Below, one piece after another: positions 1 through 12,091 of a stretch of 64,000 nucleotides of DNA. Under the pieces are notes generated by a model that was not told the DNA's origin, did not search any database, and worked only from the letters and a program-made list of their open reading frames with translations. The DNA is from Dichetophora obliterata (taxonomy: Eukaryota > Arthropoda > Insecta > Diptera > Sciomyzidae): NCBI GenBank assembly GCA_963920525.1, contig OY986440.1, forward strand, positions 18,028,191-18,092,190, read 5' to 3'. A program made the position numbers and the translations under genes. Each line of letters begins with the position of its first letter. Position 1 is the stretch's first letter.

Positions 1-2
1 TT

Positions 3-269
3 GACCATCGGAATGTCTGCCTCACTATCAGATGAAACATTTTGTTCAATTGTCATTTCACTCTCGGATTGTGGTTGCATTTGTTTCAATGCATTTGCTT
101 GTTGAGACAAATCGATTTTACACTTGGGGCAAATGAATTCTGCTTCTTCACCGTATTGTATATTTAATTCATTCATGTATCGCTTCGAAACACCAGTTAA
201 TTTTAATACTTTTATCTTTTTCGAACGATGTCCACTCTTGTTAAACGGATTGCAGCAAAATTTATTCAT
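3..269 (-). CDS. Partial Cys-rich ORF, N-terminal 89 codons (unrecognised)
   Basis: The minus-strand frame opens with ATG at 269 and stays open to the window edge. The product begins MNKFCCNPFNKSGH, then has a basic stretch, and near residue 57 a CPKC pair. A CC...H start followed by a Cys-x2-Cys knuckle suggests a small zinc-binding N-terminal domain. It ends in an acidic, Gln/Ser-rich stretch, so a longer protein probably continues to the left. I do not recognise the family with certainty; similar CCNPF-type starts occur in uncharacterised insect proteins often linked to repeats (recollection, not a search). Whether it is a host gene or part of a transposon is open. Confidence 0.45.
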   Translation of the reverse strand, partial: MNKFCCNPFNKSGHRSKKIKVLKLTGVSKRYMNELNIQYGEEAEFICPKCKIDLSQQANALKQMQPQSESEMTIEQNVSSDSEADIPMV

Positions 270-1009
270 TTTACTTTAAATTGTCTTTACAGCTTCACTC
301 TTTACTTTAAAAAAAAAACACTTTAACACTTTCACGTTTAGTATTCAACTGAAATTTGACTCAGTGTGTGTGAAGTATTTATATTTATTTTTTGGTACTC
401 TTTACTTTACTTTCTTACTTTGGTCTCTTAAATGCTCTTCTCCTGTCCAAACAAGGAGTCGGGGCCCATTTTTTTATTGCTGATTCTTAAAGCAAAAATT
501 ATGAGGAATCCAAAAAAAATAAAATTAGCCGGAAAATTTAGGAGCTTCTGTGGAAAATCGGAAAATTTAATTTTCATGGGAAAATTTAATTTTCATGGGA
601 AAATTTAATTTTCATGGGAAAAAAGGTAAATTTCTGAGAAAAATTAGGAAAATTTTATTTTTCAATTAAAGCCTGATTCAATACCTTTCCAACGAGCTAT
701 CACTCGTTGCGATCGCTTTAGTATTTTTTTTTTAAACAACTTTCAATGAGGTCCCTTATGAAGAATTCTTCAATTTTGTCACATGACAGTGGTGTACACC
801 ACCACTAAACCAGTCACTATTAAAAAAAAAAAAAATATGTAGGTACATTATTTTTTGCTGGGCAATCGATTGAGACTATTTATTTTAAAATCGGAGAGGG
901 GTCGTCCAAAAATTTGCCAATTTTGATCGTTTTCATATGGAATTGCTCTATATATATCTATATATATATATGATATTGGTATTTATGGTTGATTCATTTA
1001 ATTTCTTAC
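270..1009. other. Non-coding AT-rich stretch, with a 3-copy 19-bp repeat
   Basis: No supportable gene. At 562-618 the 19-bp unit AAAATTTAATTTTCATGGG is repeated three times without mismatch. Around 789-806 there is a short palindromic GTGGTGTACACCACCAC. The rest is homopolymer-rich A/T sequence. A further 3' exon of the neighbouring minus-strand SAM-like gene would be expected here but none was recognised. Confidence 0.6.
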
Positions 1010-2585
1010 CAATATTTGTTCCAGTAACCACAAGATTAAAATAATATTTTGAAGTACTGTCCTTAATATTTTTTTTGTAAATATTGTTGATTTTAGTTTT
1101 GAATTCATCCCACTTCGAAAACAAAAGTTGACTCTTATTGGGATACAATTCATCAAAATCAACTTCAATCTGTAATATAGTATTTACAAAATTATATAAT
1201 TATGCAATTGTCTTCTTAGTTGAAATAATTATAAATACATAATATAAACAAATAAAATCTTACTAGGGATATTCCAATTTGATGTTTTAGTATTGGCCAT
1301 TCGAAAAAAATATCTTTTTCGTCTCGGATATGTTTTAAACGCAAATCAAATGTGCTTCGTCACTTTTCTACAACAAGAGCTTCAGGTTGTTTATTACTTT
1401 TAAGCCATAGTTGATTGCCAATTTGATTATCTAAAATTTCAGTATCTTCAGTTTCCTGGTCTTTTTCCGGGCTTTTAATATTTTCGCTGTTGTTAATGTG
1501 ATTTTTTTTTGTCGTTTTAACAGATATCGACTTTCAATAACTCCTTTTCCCCCGTACTTTCTCAATAAACTATAATACTTTTTTGACAGTTTTCCCTTCC
1601 GCTTTTTATTTGTACTTATATAGTATTCCTAATAAATAGAGGTATTAATTGTTTGAATATATTAGTGTAGATTTAAGTATCAAAAAATGTTTTAAAGAGC
1701 AATATTAACTTGCTCTTATAGGAAAAAAAAAATTATATTATCATTAAAACTTAAATGAAGTACAAATATTCTATACAACATATATAATTTACCTTATCTT
1801 CTATTGGAAATAATTTCAAGATAGAGTCCACAAGTTCACGACAATATTGTGAAGACAACACATGTTGAAAGTCATTGATGATCCAAAAATGAGCTATTAG
1901 TTCGCATAAATCATTGCGAGATTTAAATGACAATGTTTCGTTTTTCCTTGAAATATCCAATATAGATTTTCCAACAATTGTAGTTTGCAAAATTTGTTCC
2001 AAAGTCTTAAACATGAAAGGTACTAATCATTTAAAGACAAAAATTATTCTAAAATTCTCACCTTAGCTTTATTGTCGGTTAATGTAATGTCAATTGGCTG
2101 AATTTCAAATAAACTTTGGTGGGAAGATGTTGGCGACGACTCCAAATTTTCACTAATACTTGAAGATATCCAAGTAGGTACTCTGGAACCCATAGATAGT
2201 GTATCAGATAGAGCAATCAAGGTAAATCCCTAAATACATTACAGACTATTAATATAAAGCACGCTTATACAAACCAAGATTAAAAATTTTCTTACGTTTT
2301 CTTTTCGCCAATTTAAAAGACGACTCCGAAATTTAATACGAAGCCCGTATTTTGCACTTGGTATTAAATTTTGAATATCAAGTTCAGTCATTTCTTTGAA
2401 ACATTCTACATCGATGCCTTTTCAATAAAGTCCGATAAAAGTTCTTCACATCCCCAGTAAATTAAAAGTTGTTGTTGTTCAGGAACCAATACAACATTGG
2501 TTTCAATTGACTCGACCTGGTTGCCTGGTAAGGTTATAATTTCGATGTTGTCGTTATTCTGCGTAAATATATCTTGCGAACTCAT
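1010..2585 (-). pseudogene. Decayed five-exon gene with N-terminal SAM-like domain
   Basis: Five exons can be joined at GT-AG borders, all phase 0: 2585-2296, 2229-2062, 2005-1793, 1628-1264 and 1169-1010. Exon 1 encodes an acidic N-terminus and a helical block (WGCEELLSDFIEK ... LIPSAKYGLRIKFRSRL) that reads like a sterile alpha motif, a protein-interaction domain. Exon 3 carries a helical segment, and exon 4 a WLKSNK motif followed by a segment ending LKHIRDEKDIFFEW. The copy is broken: one base is missing in the T run at 2417-2422 inside the SAM block, exon 4 has a frameshift in an A9 run near 1500-1508, and a TGA lies in frame near 1368. The order of parts matches a family of uncharacterised insect proteins I recall, often multi-copy. 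The 3' end is missing. Confidence 0.55.
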
Positions 2586-2730
2586 TTTTTTCGCTTTAAA
2601 CGATTTTTTTAAAAATTTATATTTTAGAGAAATCACTAATTTAAATGATATATTAATTTTGTAATAACTAAGAAGAAATTCTTTGATTTTTCTAATGGCA
2701 CCTAAGGAGTTATTCAATTAAACTAATTTT

Positions 2731-2782
2731 TTCTTTGATTTTTAGAATTTTAGCCTATATTACAATTCTAAAAATCAAAGAA
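2731..2782. repeat. Perfect 19-bp hairpin
   Basis: TTCTTTGATTTTTAGAATT at 2731-2749 is the exact reverse complement of 2764-2782, with a 14-bp loop. The arm motif (TCTTTGATTTTT / AAAATCAAAGAAT) recurs at the other repeat copies at 3610, 3736, 4325 and 4418, so it looks like a terminal motif of the surrounding repeat family. Confidence 0.7.
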
Positions 2783-4435
2783 TGAATTTATTGATTTGAA
2801 AAATTGTTTATGTGCAATGAGGAAGATCAATGAATTGTTTCTTTGGTCCATAGTTTTTTTTTATATTCATAAGTAGTGTAAATTACGGGAATTTTTATCA
2901 GAAGAATACTGATATATGAGGAGCCGCAGAACAAACTGTACTTTTTTGTTTATTTAAAATTTTTCGGAGATTGTATTTTAATAAGAAATGTTATGAAAAC
3001 AAAATAATACAAAGAGAGTCAAAAAGTAGAGTTTATACTGGTTTGACATCTGTTTAGGTCCATTTTTTTGTAGTTTCATTGATACAGGAATTACATCTTT
3101 CATTGAATCAAAAGTGACAAAGAAAAAGTGACAAAAGCTATGGTGAAAAAAATACGTTTAGTTATGCACCAATTTTTTAAGAATCTATTTTCTTGGTTAA
3201 AATAAAAAATCAAATATGCTTATTAGATTTTTTTTAGTAGATTTCAACCTAAATATTACAAAAATTTAAAAAAATCAATTTGTCAAAAAATGCAAAAAAG
3301 TACGTTTTGTTCTGCGGCTCCTCATATAATGTGGCAATTGTATAATTCATCAAAAAAACGATTCTCCAATATTTTTGGATCGCACAATATCACTGTTTTC
3401 CACAATTGTAGTATTAATAACTCTTTATACCGAATTTACGAAGCAAATCAACACACAATTTTTTTCAAAAACCTTTAATAAAAATTAACTTGACCGAACT
3501 CGATAAGTGCTTCACTTCAACTGATCATTTACATATACGAATATGAACGCCAACGCCAATTCAATTCCACTACCAAAAGCTTAATAACGGGACAATAATA
3601 TCACAATTGTAAAAATCAAAGAATGAATTTGTTGATTTGAGTAATTCTTTATATGCAATGAGGAAGATCAATGAATTGTTTCTTTGTTATATAGTTTTTT
3701 TTCACTACCAAACGGGACAATAATATCACAATTGTAAAAATCAAAGAATGAATTTGTTGATTTGAGTAATTCTTTATATGCAATGAGGAAGATCAATGAA
3801 TTGTTTCTTTGCTATATAGTTTTTTTTTTCTTCATAAGCAGTGTAAATTAGCGGTAATTTTTATCAGAAAAACAACGGACATTGATATAATTATAATGTG
3901 GCAATTATCACTGTTTTTTACAATATCACTGTTTTTCACAATTGTAGTATTAATAACTTTTTATACCGAATTTACTAAGCAAATCAACACACAATTATTT
4001 TTCAAAAATCTTTTCAAAAAATTTACTTGACCGAACTCGATAAGTGATTCAACTGATCATTTACATGTACGAATATGAATATGAACAAATTTCTTATAAA
4101 ATTAATGAATTGAGAAGTCAAACAATTAATTTATGATAAACAACAGAATATTAGTTTCTATATTGAGTTCCATGTACATTTACTAATTTGTTGAAACAAC
4201 AAATTTTATCTATATTTTAAATTATTCAAGAAATAACTATTTTTTTTCCTCATTTCATAGAAAACTTTTGCAGAATCAATGAAACTGCTAAATCGAAAAA
4301 TCATATAATCTCAATTGTTCAAATCAAAGAATGATGTTCTTTGATTTTTTTATTTTAATTCGAAATATCAGAGAAAAGTTTATATCATATTAAGAATTTT
4401 TGCCCAAAGAATTGTAATTCTTTGATTTCACCAAT
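2764..4435. repeat. Duplicated AT-rich repeat block with internal tandem copy
   Basis: The block 2770-3550 is repeated in shortened form at 3610-4090: the segments with AATGAGGAAGATCAATGAAT, with TTGTAGTATTAATAACT and with TTGACCGAACTCGATAAGTG occur in both, in the same order. Within the second block a 125-bp unit is tandemly repeated (3589-3713 and 3714 to about 3832). Short plus-strand ORFs over the shared TATACCGAATTTAC segment differ in frame between copies and are not considered genes. The repeat ends near 4435 with an inverted form of its TCTTTGATT motif, which fits a non-autonomous element or foldback repeat of unknown family. Confidence 0.6.
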
Positions 4436-4505
4436 TCCTTTTTTTCTGTGTTCATTTAATCGACTTTAGGGTACATTAGGTGTCAAAAGTAATGATTAAT
4501 GATGT

Positions 4506-5631
4506 TTATTCATCCATTGGTGCATCCTCGGCTACTCTGAAAAATTCATCCAAGTTTGGATCGCAGTGTTCACATACGAAACGGCCACTTTGGGCTTTGG
4601 CACATTTGAGGTGAACAACTATGCCACATTTCCTGTTGCATTCGACCGTATTCAAACCGTTTCGTGGCAAAAATTGGGAGCACACAATGGCCGCATTCAG
4701 CGCAGACAACAGTTGGCAACTGTTGTGTAAAAATTCGCTGAATGGTACAAATTTGGTAGCGCTAACTAAAACTGATAAACTAGCGAACGCCTTTTAATCG
4801 AGCGAACAAATTCTATGCTACATGAACACAACTGTTTGCTTAGCTGTCAGATGCTATTATTGACGCTGTTAAATTAATAAACGCAGAAAGAACGCAGTAA
4901 ATTTAAGTAAGAAACCTTTGCAATTGAATTAAATTTACATACAAATTAAATTGAATCTAACTTCTGACGTGTAGAGTAGCAACACATTCAGAGAAAAACA
5001 TCATGAACTAAGGTAGCGCTACCATTACAGTTCACAACAGTTGTCTGCGCTGAATGCGGCCAATGCAAAAATCTTGATCTTCATCCGGTGAATAACGTTG
5101 ACGGGATGTTGATGCTCTTGCCTTTTTTGCTGTTGTCTTTGCTGTTGTCTTTGCTGGTGGCTTTGTCTTTTTTGCTGGTGTCTTGGCCTTAGCCTTTGCC
5201 TTCTCGGCTCTATCCGCCTTCCCCTTTTCGGCCTGTGCTTTATTAGCTTCGCGTTTAGCTCGCTTATCTTTCAAAAGGGCAATATTTTCGGACGACGTAA
5301 GCACAGTGCTCTTCGATGGTGGTGGCCCACGTCGCTTCTTTCCTGATGGTGCTGTTGTTTTTGGATGTCCAAAATTGAGGCCAACCTAGTAGAACGGGAC
5401 ACTGTTGAACCACTAACTGATGGTGGTTCGGAAGTTGTTACTTCACTCTCTGCACCTACGTCAGGTGCAGGACCAATGACAATCAGGCGTGGATTGGTTT
5501 CATCTTCCGGATCTTCTTCTGCTAGCACGACCGATTGATTTTCGCCACTTTTTTTGGCTTGAATGAAGTCGGATTCCACTTGCGCGAACTTCCGCCCATT
5601 TTTCAGGTGTTTTGCTCGTACTTGCTGACAT
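4506..5631 (-). pseudogene. Decayed Lys/Ala-rich protein with C-terminal zinc finger, split by a MITE
   Basis: Read on the minus strand from ATG at 5631, the fragments are: an N-terminal part (MSASTSKTPEKWAEVRA), an acidic Ser/Thr/Pro part, a Lys/Ala-rich basic part (5304-5065) with TPAKKTKPPAKTTAKTTAK, and a Cys/His-rich end (4709-4506). The finger reads C-x2-C across the MITE, then ECNRKC, HLKC and CEHC, so it is a PHD-like or related cross-brace zinc finger. Frameshifts lie near 5580 and 5390, and a 373-bp element sits between the first and second Cys of the finger. The basic tail plus PHD-like finger resembles C-termini of some insect pogo/jerky-type transposases, but no DDE core is present, so this is inference; a host chromatin protein is the alternative. 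Confidence 0.5.
4689..5061. mobile_element. 373-bp MITE, GGCCGCATTCAGC inverted ends, AAT duplication
   Basis: The ends GGCCGCATTCAGCGCAGACA and its reverse complement are identical for 22 bp, and an ACAAC(A/T)GTTG motif continues inside both. AAT is duplicated at 4686-4688 and 5062-5064. Removing the element and one AAT restores a Cys-Ile-Val-Cys zinc knuckle in the interrupted gene, which supports the borders. A GG-start end with a 3-bp duplication fits PIF/Harbinger-like non-autonomous elements, though the usual TWA target is not matched. No coding sequence. Confidence 0.75.
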
Positions 5632-8160
5632 TTTCACAACTGTATGATAATTACAAAAAATCAATTAAAACGCATTCACATCAAATATAATGCCTTTTAC
5701 GAACATAAAAACACTCAAAATGTGGTGACAACAAAAAAACATGAAATATAAACACTGGTCCATCTAAGGACACAGAACTGGTCCGTCTAAGGAAATGATG
5801 GCCATCTTGGCCATGTGGCAGAAAAAATTTTTATCACGCAATATCAATGATTTCTGTACGTATATTGAAAGTAAACTAAATTTACTTTAACTTTGAGTGT
5901 ATTCAACTTCAAAAAAATTTCACAAATTTTCAAAATATGAGCGTACACAAAATGTCTAAAAAAGTTTTGGAAACCCAAAATTTCACGAAATTTTATTTTA
6001 ACACGATGATATGCGTCTATATTCGTCGGAATGCTACCAAAAGTGTGCTCTCAGTGTGCTAATCATTTGGTATAAATGACGTTCCGCTTTGACAGTCAGA
6101 TGTAAAAAATTTATGAGTGGTCCTTCTAAGGAGCCGGTCCGTCTAAGGGAACTTACTAGTTGAAAAATTTTTATACTTTACAATTTTAAGTATTAAATAA
6201 AATACAGAGGGTTCCTTTTAATAAATTGTTGTCGTATGCGTCATTTACATACATGTTATGTGCTAAACATTTGATGTTACTTGTATGACATACGACAAAT
6301 AATCGTGCAAAAAATTTTAATTTTTAAAATGGTGAAATTTTTTACATGTAGTAAATTTAAAAAAAAATCACCTTATTATGCCATCACAATTATCCCGATA
6401 TTTCGAAAACTAGATTTTTTCTCAGTGCAACGTATTTTTGTATGACAAGTTGTTGATTAGTAAAAATAACGGTAGGCGAAAGCTTTTCCGAAAATATTTT
6501 GTACGGATAGTGGAAGTCAAAAAAATTCCCGTTATTATGACATCAACATTTTTGCGATATTTTTAAAGTTATAAATTATTCGTATTGTAAAAGGCGCATA
6601 TGAAACCAATTATACGGTAGAAGTGGGTTTGTATATTTGATCATTGTTGGCATTATTTTTTCTGTAAGAAGCGCATATTAAAAAATGATTTGCCCTTGTA
6701 CGAAATGTTGTTGTCACCATTCCGTAAAAGGGCAATCAAGTTTTTTAAGGTATTTTTATACAATAAAAGTTTTTGCCCTTGTACGAAAAGTTGTTATACT
6801 AAGAAAACTGTCTGTATACAAATGATTAGATCCCTAAATCAGATATCCAACCCACCCGATATTTTCGGGGGAAATCACTAGTCAATTTTAATTAGGGCGC
6901 GAAACTTGAGGTCAAGTAAGGACAGACTACGTATTCATTTTTTACTTATAACGTCAGGATTTTTGTGAAGGACTTTAAATATAATTTAACAGCTCAAATA
7001 TTGGTTGAAAGTATCCTTTTAAACTTTTATCTTTACATAGTCATTAAGACTCCTAACGAATTTTAAAAAATACTTGCTGAGGGCTGAGGTGTGACTAAAA
7101 GTGTGATCACAGAAAGCATTTAATTTGCCAGAAATTTTTAACTCATTTTTTTAATAAATTCATTTTTTCTACAAACAATTATAAAAAGTTTCAATTGAAA
7201 AGTAATTTGATTAAATAAATATTAAAATAAATTTTATTTGAATTCAGTTCAGTAAAAAAAATGAATAAGGAACAATTGAGATCATACAATGGGTATTATT
7301 GGAAGATAACATTTTTTAATTCACTGATACAAATTTTTAAAAATGCGTCCAAGATCCCAGAATTTAATATTGCATTCTGAAAAATAACATTCTTCTTTTA
7401 ACAGCAAAATGTTTCTTATTGCAATTACTTGCTCATAAAATTTTGCTTCGCTCCCGTTCGTCTGATCCTGGCGACATCTTCATTACTACTGAAACTTGAA
7501 GTTTCACTCCGAACCTTCAAACACATACGACAATATTTAACACATAATGTTGTAAAAATGTGTCGTACGTGCGAAACAATGAACACATTCGACATTATTT
7601 TACTAAACACAAAAAAGTCAGAAATTTTATAAAAAAATTGTCGTATGTGCCAGTTGTCCACACAAACAACAATATTTTATTCAAATGATAACTACGTGTC
7701 ACATACGACCATCTTTTACTGAATATTTCGAAAACTAAAAGAGGTATACAAAATGGATGACGCCATTTGAAAGATCTCATTTAAAAATGTGGGATTACAT
7801 CATCAACTTGAAACACCCCAATTTACACATACGACCTTATTTTACTCAGGTGACGAAGTGCAGGTGTAGCAAAATAATTTAATGTTCACACGTACATCAA
7901 AATTTCAACAATCTAACACCGTAAAAAGACTACCTCTAATACCCTTATTGAGTTAAACAAAACACATTTTAAAAAAAAAATCAGAAAAAGATATTTTTGA
8001 AACAATTTTGTTCTTTTGTTGCATTGGCCATAAATAAAAATGGAACACATGGGCTTTTCATAAAAAGAATTCCGCTTCGAATAAAAGAAAAGTTCGAAAA
8101 ACAAAATTAAAAAATTGTTGGTGGGCTTCTAAAAAAAAAAAGTGTATTGCTGTATTGCCC
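5632..8160. other. Intergenic, no gene recognised; short recurrent motifs
   Basis: No coding region is convincing; the ORFs are short, low-complexity and unsupported. Two motifs recur: GGTCCNTCTAAGG appears four times (about 5758, 5783, 6119, 6139), and CATACGAC or its complement appears at least six times (about 6230, 6288, 7525, 7643, 7697, 7828). These may be subterminal repeats of old elements, but no paired ends were found. Confidence 0.5.
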
Positions 8161-8176
8161 GGGTAGCGGCACTTGA

Positions 8177-8690
8177 AGCAGTGTTCTAGCAGGTACTAGA
8201 GAGGTAAATCCTTGATCCCGGACGATTTAAGCCCCTTTAAATTCCGGGATCCCGGGATTTTTAAATAAAAAATTTCTATTACAAATATTCATGTAAATGC
8301 AACCATTTCAATTTAAATCGATATGTATATTAAATTAGAAACACCTTTTATTGAGGCTGAAAAATATTGTTAGGACGATGAGTGTGAATCACTGGAGCAA
8401 AAACTTTGCAAAGTTTTAGAAGAATTTTAAACTTCGGGAAGTCAGCTAAAAATTTTAAAATTGTCAGATATTCTGACATAGGAAATAATTTTGTTTTGAG
8501 GTGAAGGCAATCGTGATCGAAACTTAAAAATTGCTTACGATTATCTTACAACTATTTCTCCAAATAGCATATAATCAGAACAGTGCTTCTCATCAGCGGA
8601 TTATATTTGTAATAATATCCGAACAAAACTCTCTAATAGAAAAATAAGACGCGTTGATCAGCTTAATGTATTAATTTAAAAAAAATTTAA
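8177..8690 (+). pseudogene. hAT transposase C-terminal relic
   Basis: About 8540-8660 on the plus strand translates to a run ending in the hAT dimerisation block: AYDYLTTISPNS, then SEQCFSSADYICNNI, then RTKLSNRK. This is the ISP-S.x.ERxFSxAGxI...KR.RL pattern shared by hAT transposases. An in-frame TAA sits inside the block, and upstream frames contain several stops. Upstream at 8177-8265 lies CAGTGTTCTAGCAGG and CCGGGATCCCGGG, plausible terminal and subterminal hAT sequence, but the matching right end was not found. A dead fragment. Confidence 0.65.
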
Positions 8691-8739
8691 TTTTGAAAAG
8701 TCTTTTCCGACCTTAATTTGTCTTAAACACAAAAAATCA

Positions 8740-9365
8740 TCAAGACGGCGCACAGTGGGGTATTGAACCCTGAAAATTGTGATCAAATCACCTAGCAGAC
8801 GGAGGGAATTTTTGACTTTGTGTTTTAGTTAGAGTGGGTCCAAAGATGAAAAAAAATTTCTGTCCGTCCGTCCGTCTGTCCGTCTGTCTGTCTATCGACA
8901 CAATTAAAGCCGTAATTTTGAAGCTATTGTAATGAAATTTGGTATTTAAGCTTGTTTCTAAAATATAAAGATTAGAATCGAAAATGAACCAAATCGGATG
9001 AAAACCACGCCTACCTCCCATACAAAGTGACTTCATTCAAAACGGTAATATCTCTTTAAATTCCACAAAACTTCATATATCGACTTTTTTTTTTTGTATA
9101 TAAGCTTTGACATTTAATATCCGCTTCAAGTATGAAATTCAAACAAATCGGATGAAAACCACGCCTACCTCCCATACAAAGTGACTTTATTCAAAACGGT
9201 AATATTTCTTTAAATTCCACAAAACTTCAGATATCGACTTTTTATTTGTATATGAGCTTTGATATTTAATATGCGCTTCAAGTATGAAATTCAACCAAAT
9301 CGAATAAAAACCACGCCTACCTCCCATATAAAGTGGCTTTATTAAAACCGTAAAATCTCTTAAAA
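8740..9365. repeat. DINE-1/Helentron-like repeat: GTCC/GTCT microsatellite plus 3 tandem copies
   Basis: At 8863-8895 there is a (GTCC/GTCT)n microsatellite. It is followed by a roughly 154-bp unit present three times, starting near 8991, 9145 and 9298 (the last truncated). Each has ACCACGCCTACCTCCCATA followed by an AACGGTAA motif. A GTCY microsatellite next to short tandem units is the known structure of DINE-1-type Helentron elements of flies, so I infer that class. The minus-strand ORF over the microsatellite is not a gene. A related single unit lies at 57500-57590. Confidence 0.6.
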
Positions 9366-11050
9366 TTACTTACTTTTAGTTTTTTTATGGTAACATATCA
9401 CTTATATTTGTTGTTTCAAAAAAAAAATAGACTTCCACTGAATTCACAACTTTATGCTTACATACGAGTATGTACCTAAAAACACACATTTTATAAGCCT
9501 AGACGGGAAAAAACATTAAAAATACGAACTGGGGTAATTGATAGCAAAAAGTGTGATTACTAATACTAAGAGTCAAGCCTCTTAGTAACGAAATTTATAT
9601 TTTTTGGTTAACAAACAATTAGAAAGTATAAAAAGCATCACAAAACCATTTAATATATGGAACTTTATTTTTTTTTCCTTAATATTTCCTTAATATTAAT
9701 GAAATACAATACAAAAATATTGCTATTCTAATACTATTCTACGGAGTAGTGATATAAACCAAAATATTTCGTACTTTTAACCCTCTAATAAACAAACTGA
9801 AGCTATATCACTAACTGTTGACGTTAATTATATTATAAAAAAAAACAAAACATAAAAAAGCACTAACAAAAAAAACATGAACACAGCAACGTACACACAG
9901 CACAGAGTACCTTTACCCTTCCAATAAACAAATAGTTGCTTCGCCACTTGTTATTAACCTTTATTAATTTATAATAACAAAACAAATAAAAAATAACAGC
10001 AACAACAACAATAGTAACACTAACTTCATGTACACATTTCAATTTTTCGACTATTACTTGCATATATGTATTTCAATTGCATGGGCATGAAAAAAAGTTT
10101 TTCTTAAAAACCGCAGAAAACTTGCAAACTTTTTTTTTTAAACTTATCACTTATATTTGTTGTAACAAAACAAAAAAAAAGAGTTTCACTGAATTGAGTG
10201 GTATTCACAACTATATGCTTACATATGTACCTAAAAACACACATTTTATAAGCCAGCACGAGAAAAAACATTAAAAATACGAACAGACACTTTTTGTACT
10301 AATATATTTCATTTGACGTTACAAAAATACCTGAGGTAGAAGGTTCCATTGCTCAAAGAATTTTACTTATTTAATGTTTCAAGAAAAACCACTTGGAAAT
10401 ATAAAAATTTTTGTGTTTTTTCTATGCGCGCACCAAAAGTAAAGAAAACGTCAAATTTGCAATCGCATTGCACGGATACCGTTGACTTTTTTTCAATTTT
10501 TCTTTCACATAGTGATGTAGAATTCTATTCTCTTTCGAACGATACCAATCATGGTTGGGTAGCTTCGATTTGATTTTTTTAATTAATCACACAAATTGGT
10601 ATGAAATACCCCAATGTGCGGCGTCTAAAAAAATGTTTAACATTTCCCAACCAGCAAAATTAGTCCAAATCTTCTTAATAATTCGCTTTAAAGCTGCTTA
10701 CAGGAGAAAAATAAGGTCCATGGCACTTTTTTTTTCAATATATTTCAATATATTTCATGTTCAAACTTAGGTGTAGAAATAATTTAAACACTAAATTATT
10801 TAACTGTATCGCATTAGTAGTATTTTTATAAATGAAAGTCTCTCCTTCAAAACTAGATCACTTTTTAACGCAGCTCTAAAACTTAAAATCGAAAAAAATT
10901 CAAATATCTTTGGGTTAGTAACGTTAGGATTTAAATGCGCAAACAGGAAGGTCATAATTTTTTGGTTATAAAATCTTATGAGGATTTAAATAATATTACT
11001 TAAAAAAAAGTTTATTACTTTTGCTTAATAAATTTTAAAAATTTGTATCA
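9366..11050. repeat. Non-coding, contains a diverged direct repeat pair
   Basis: Segments 9385-9530 and 10139-10290 share the order CACTTATATTTGTTG, TTCACTGAATT, TATGCTTACATA, GTACCTAAAAACACACATTT, AAACATTAAAAATACGAAC. They are direct copies about 750 bp apart. The rest (10300-11050) has no recognisable feature. Small ORFs here are not supported. Confidence 0.6.
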
Positions 11051-11052
11051 AT

Positions 11053-12091
11053 ATGGATAATGTTAATCCTCTTGGATCTCTATTTAATATTCCTGCTGTG
11101 CATTGTAATAAGTTTAATTGTCTAGATTTTTCATCAGTACCCAATAACCCAAACAGTTTTTATTTAATTCATCAAAATATAAGAAACTTAAGAAAATTTT
11201 TTGATACTTTCCTTTTGCATTTAGATTCATTTTTTAAGAAGCCTGATTTAATTTTCTTTACGGAAATATGGATTTATGATTGCGAAATATCTTTGTTTAG
11301 TATTCCTGGATATATTGTTTTAATTTTATAAGCTCGGATTCGTTAAGATTTGTTGCCTTATAGATAACCAATATTACTCTTTTTTCTGTTTTTATAGATT
11401 TCATGACAACTCTAATCTTGACATGTTTTTGGGTGATTTGGATGAACTTTTAATAAACGATAAGTCTGATAATATTATAGTATTAGGTGACTTCAACTTA
11501 AACATATTACTTAATTCTTCTATGATTGATAAATATTTATTTTTTTCTCTCTGCTTATGGTCTAGAATCATGCATAAATGAATCATGAACATGAATATCT
11601 GATAATTCATCTTCTTGTATTGATCATATTTTTGTGAGGTTAAGTCGATCTAGCAATTTATCTATCAGCAGTTCCGTTTCAGATTTTAATTTCTCCGATC
11701 ATTGTATGACGTGTTTGCTATTTGAAAATGTGGTAATATCTAATAACGCATACCAACATCTTGATGATTTCTATACCAAAACTGATTTTACCTTGCTAAA
11801 TACCAGATTAATTTTTGAATCATGGAGTGGTGTATACTGTGAGCCTGATCCGTCCACAGCATTTAATATATTTACTGAAATTCTATCTCAACATTTTTAT
11901 TTGTGTTCTAAAAAAGTAAAAAAACGTAATTCCAAGTTCAAAAAACTTAAGCCTTGGATGACTGCGAACCTTCTGAAAAAAGTTAAAGAAAAAAAATAAA
12001 TTGTACAAAAAAAGTTCCAAGAGTCCAAATAACGTGCAACAGTGCGAAACAACATGAAGAAAGAAACAGCAATCTGGAAGTATCATTAGAT
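11053..12091 (+). pseudogene. Non-LTR retrotransposon endonuclease relic (5' part of ORF2)
   Basis: The plus strand holds three collinear pieces of an APE-type endonuclease. 11053-11331 has FYLIHQNIRNLRKFF and IFFTEIWI (catalytic E of TEtW); 11400-11510 has IIVLGDFNLNILL (GDFN); 11634-11999 has the SDHCMT motif and ends KPWMTANLLKKVKE, the linker before the reverse transcriptase. This is typical of Jockey/CR1-type elements. Stops and frameshifts separate the pieces, for example at 11332 and near 11580. The reverse transcriptase is absent because the sequence is cut off at 12092 by the large inverted repeat. Confidence 0.75.

Noticed and set aside
3290..4030. Two membrane-like short ORFs
   Set aside because: They lie in duplicated AT-rich repeat DNA and use different frames over the same nucleotides.
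8788..9036. 82-codon minus ORF with an Asp-Arg-Gln-Thr repeat
   Set aside because: It is a translation of the GTCT/GTCC microsatellite.
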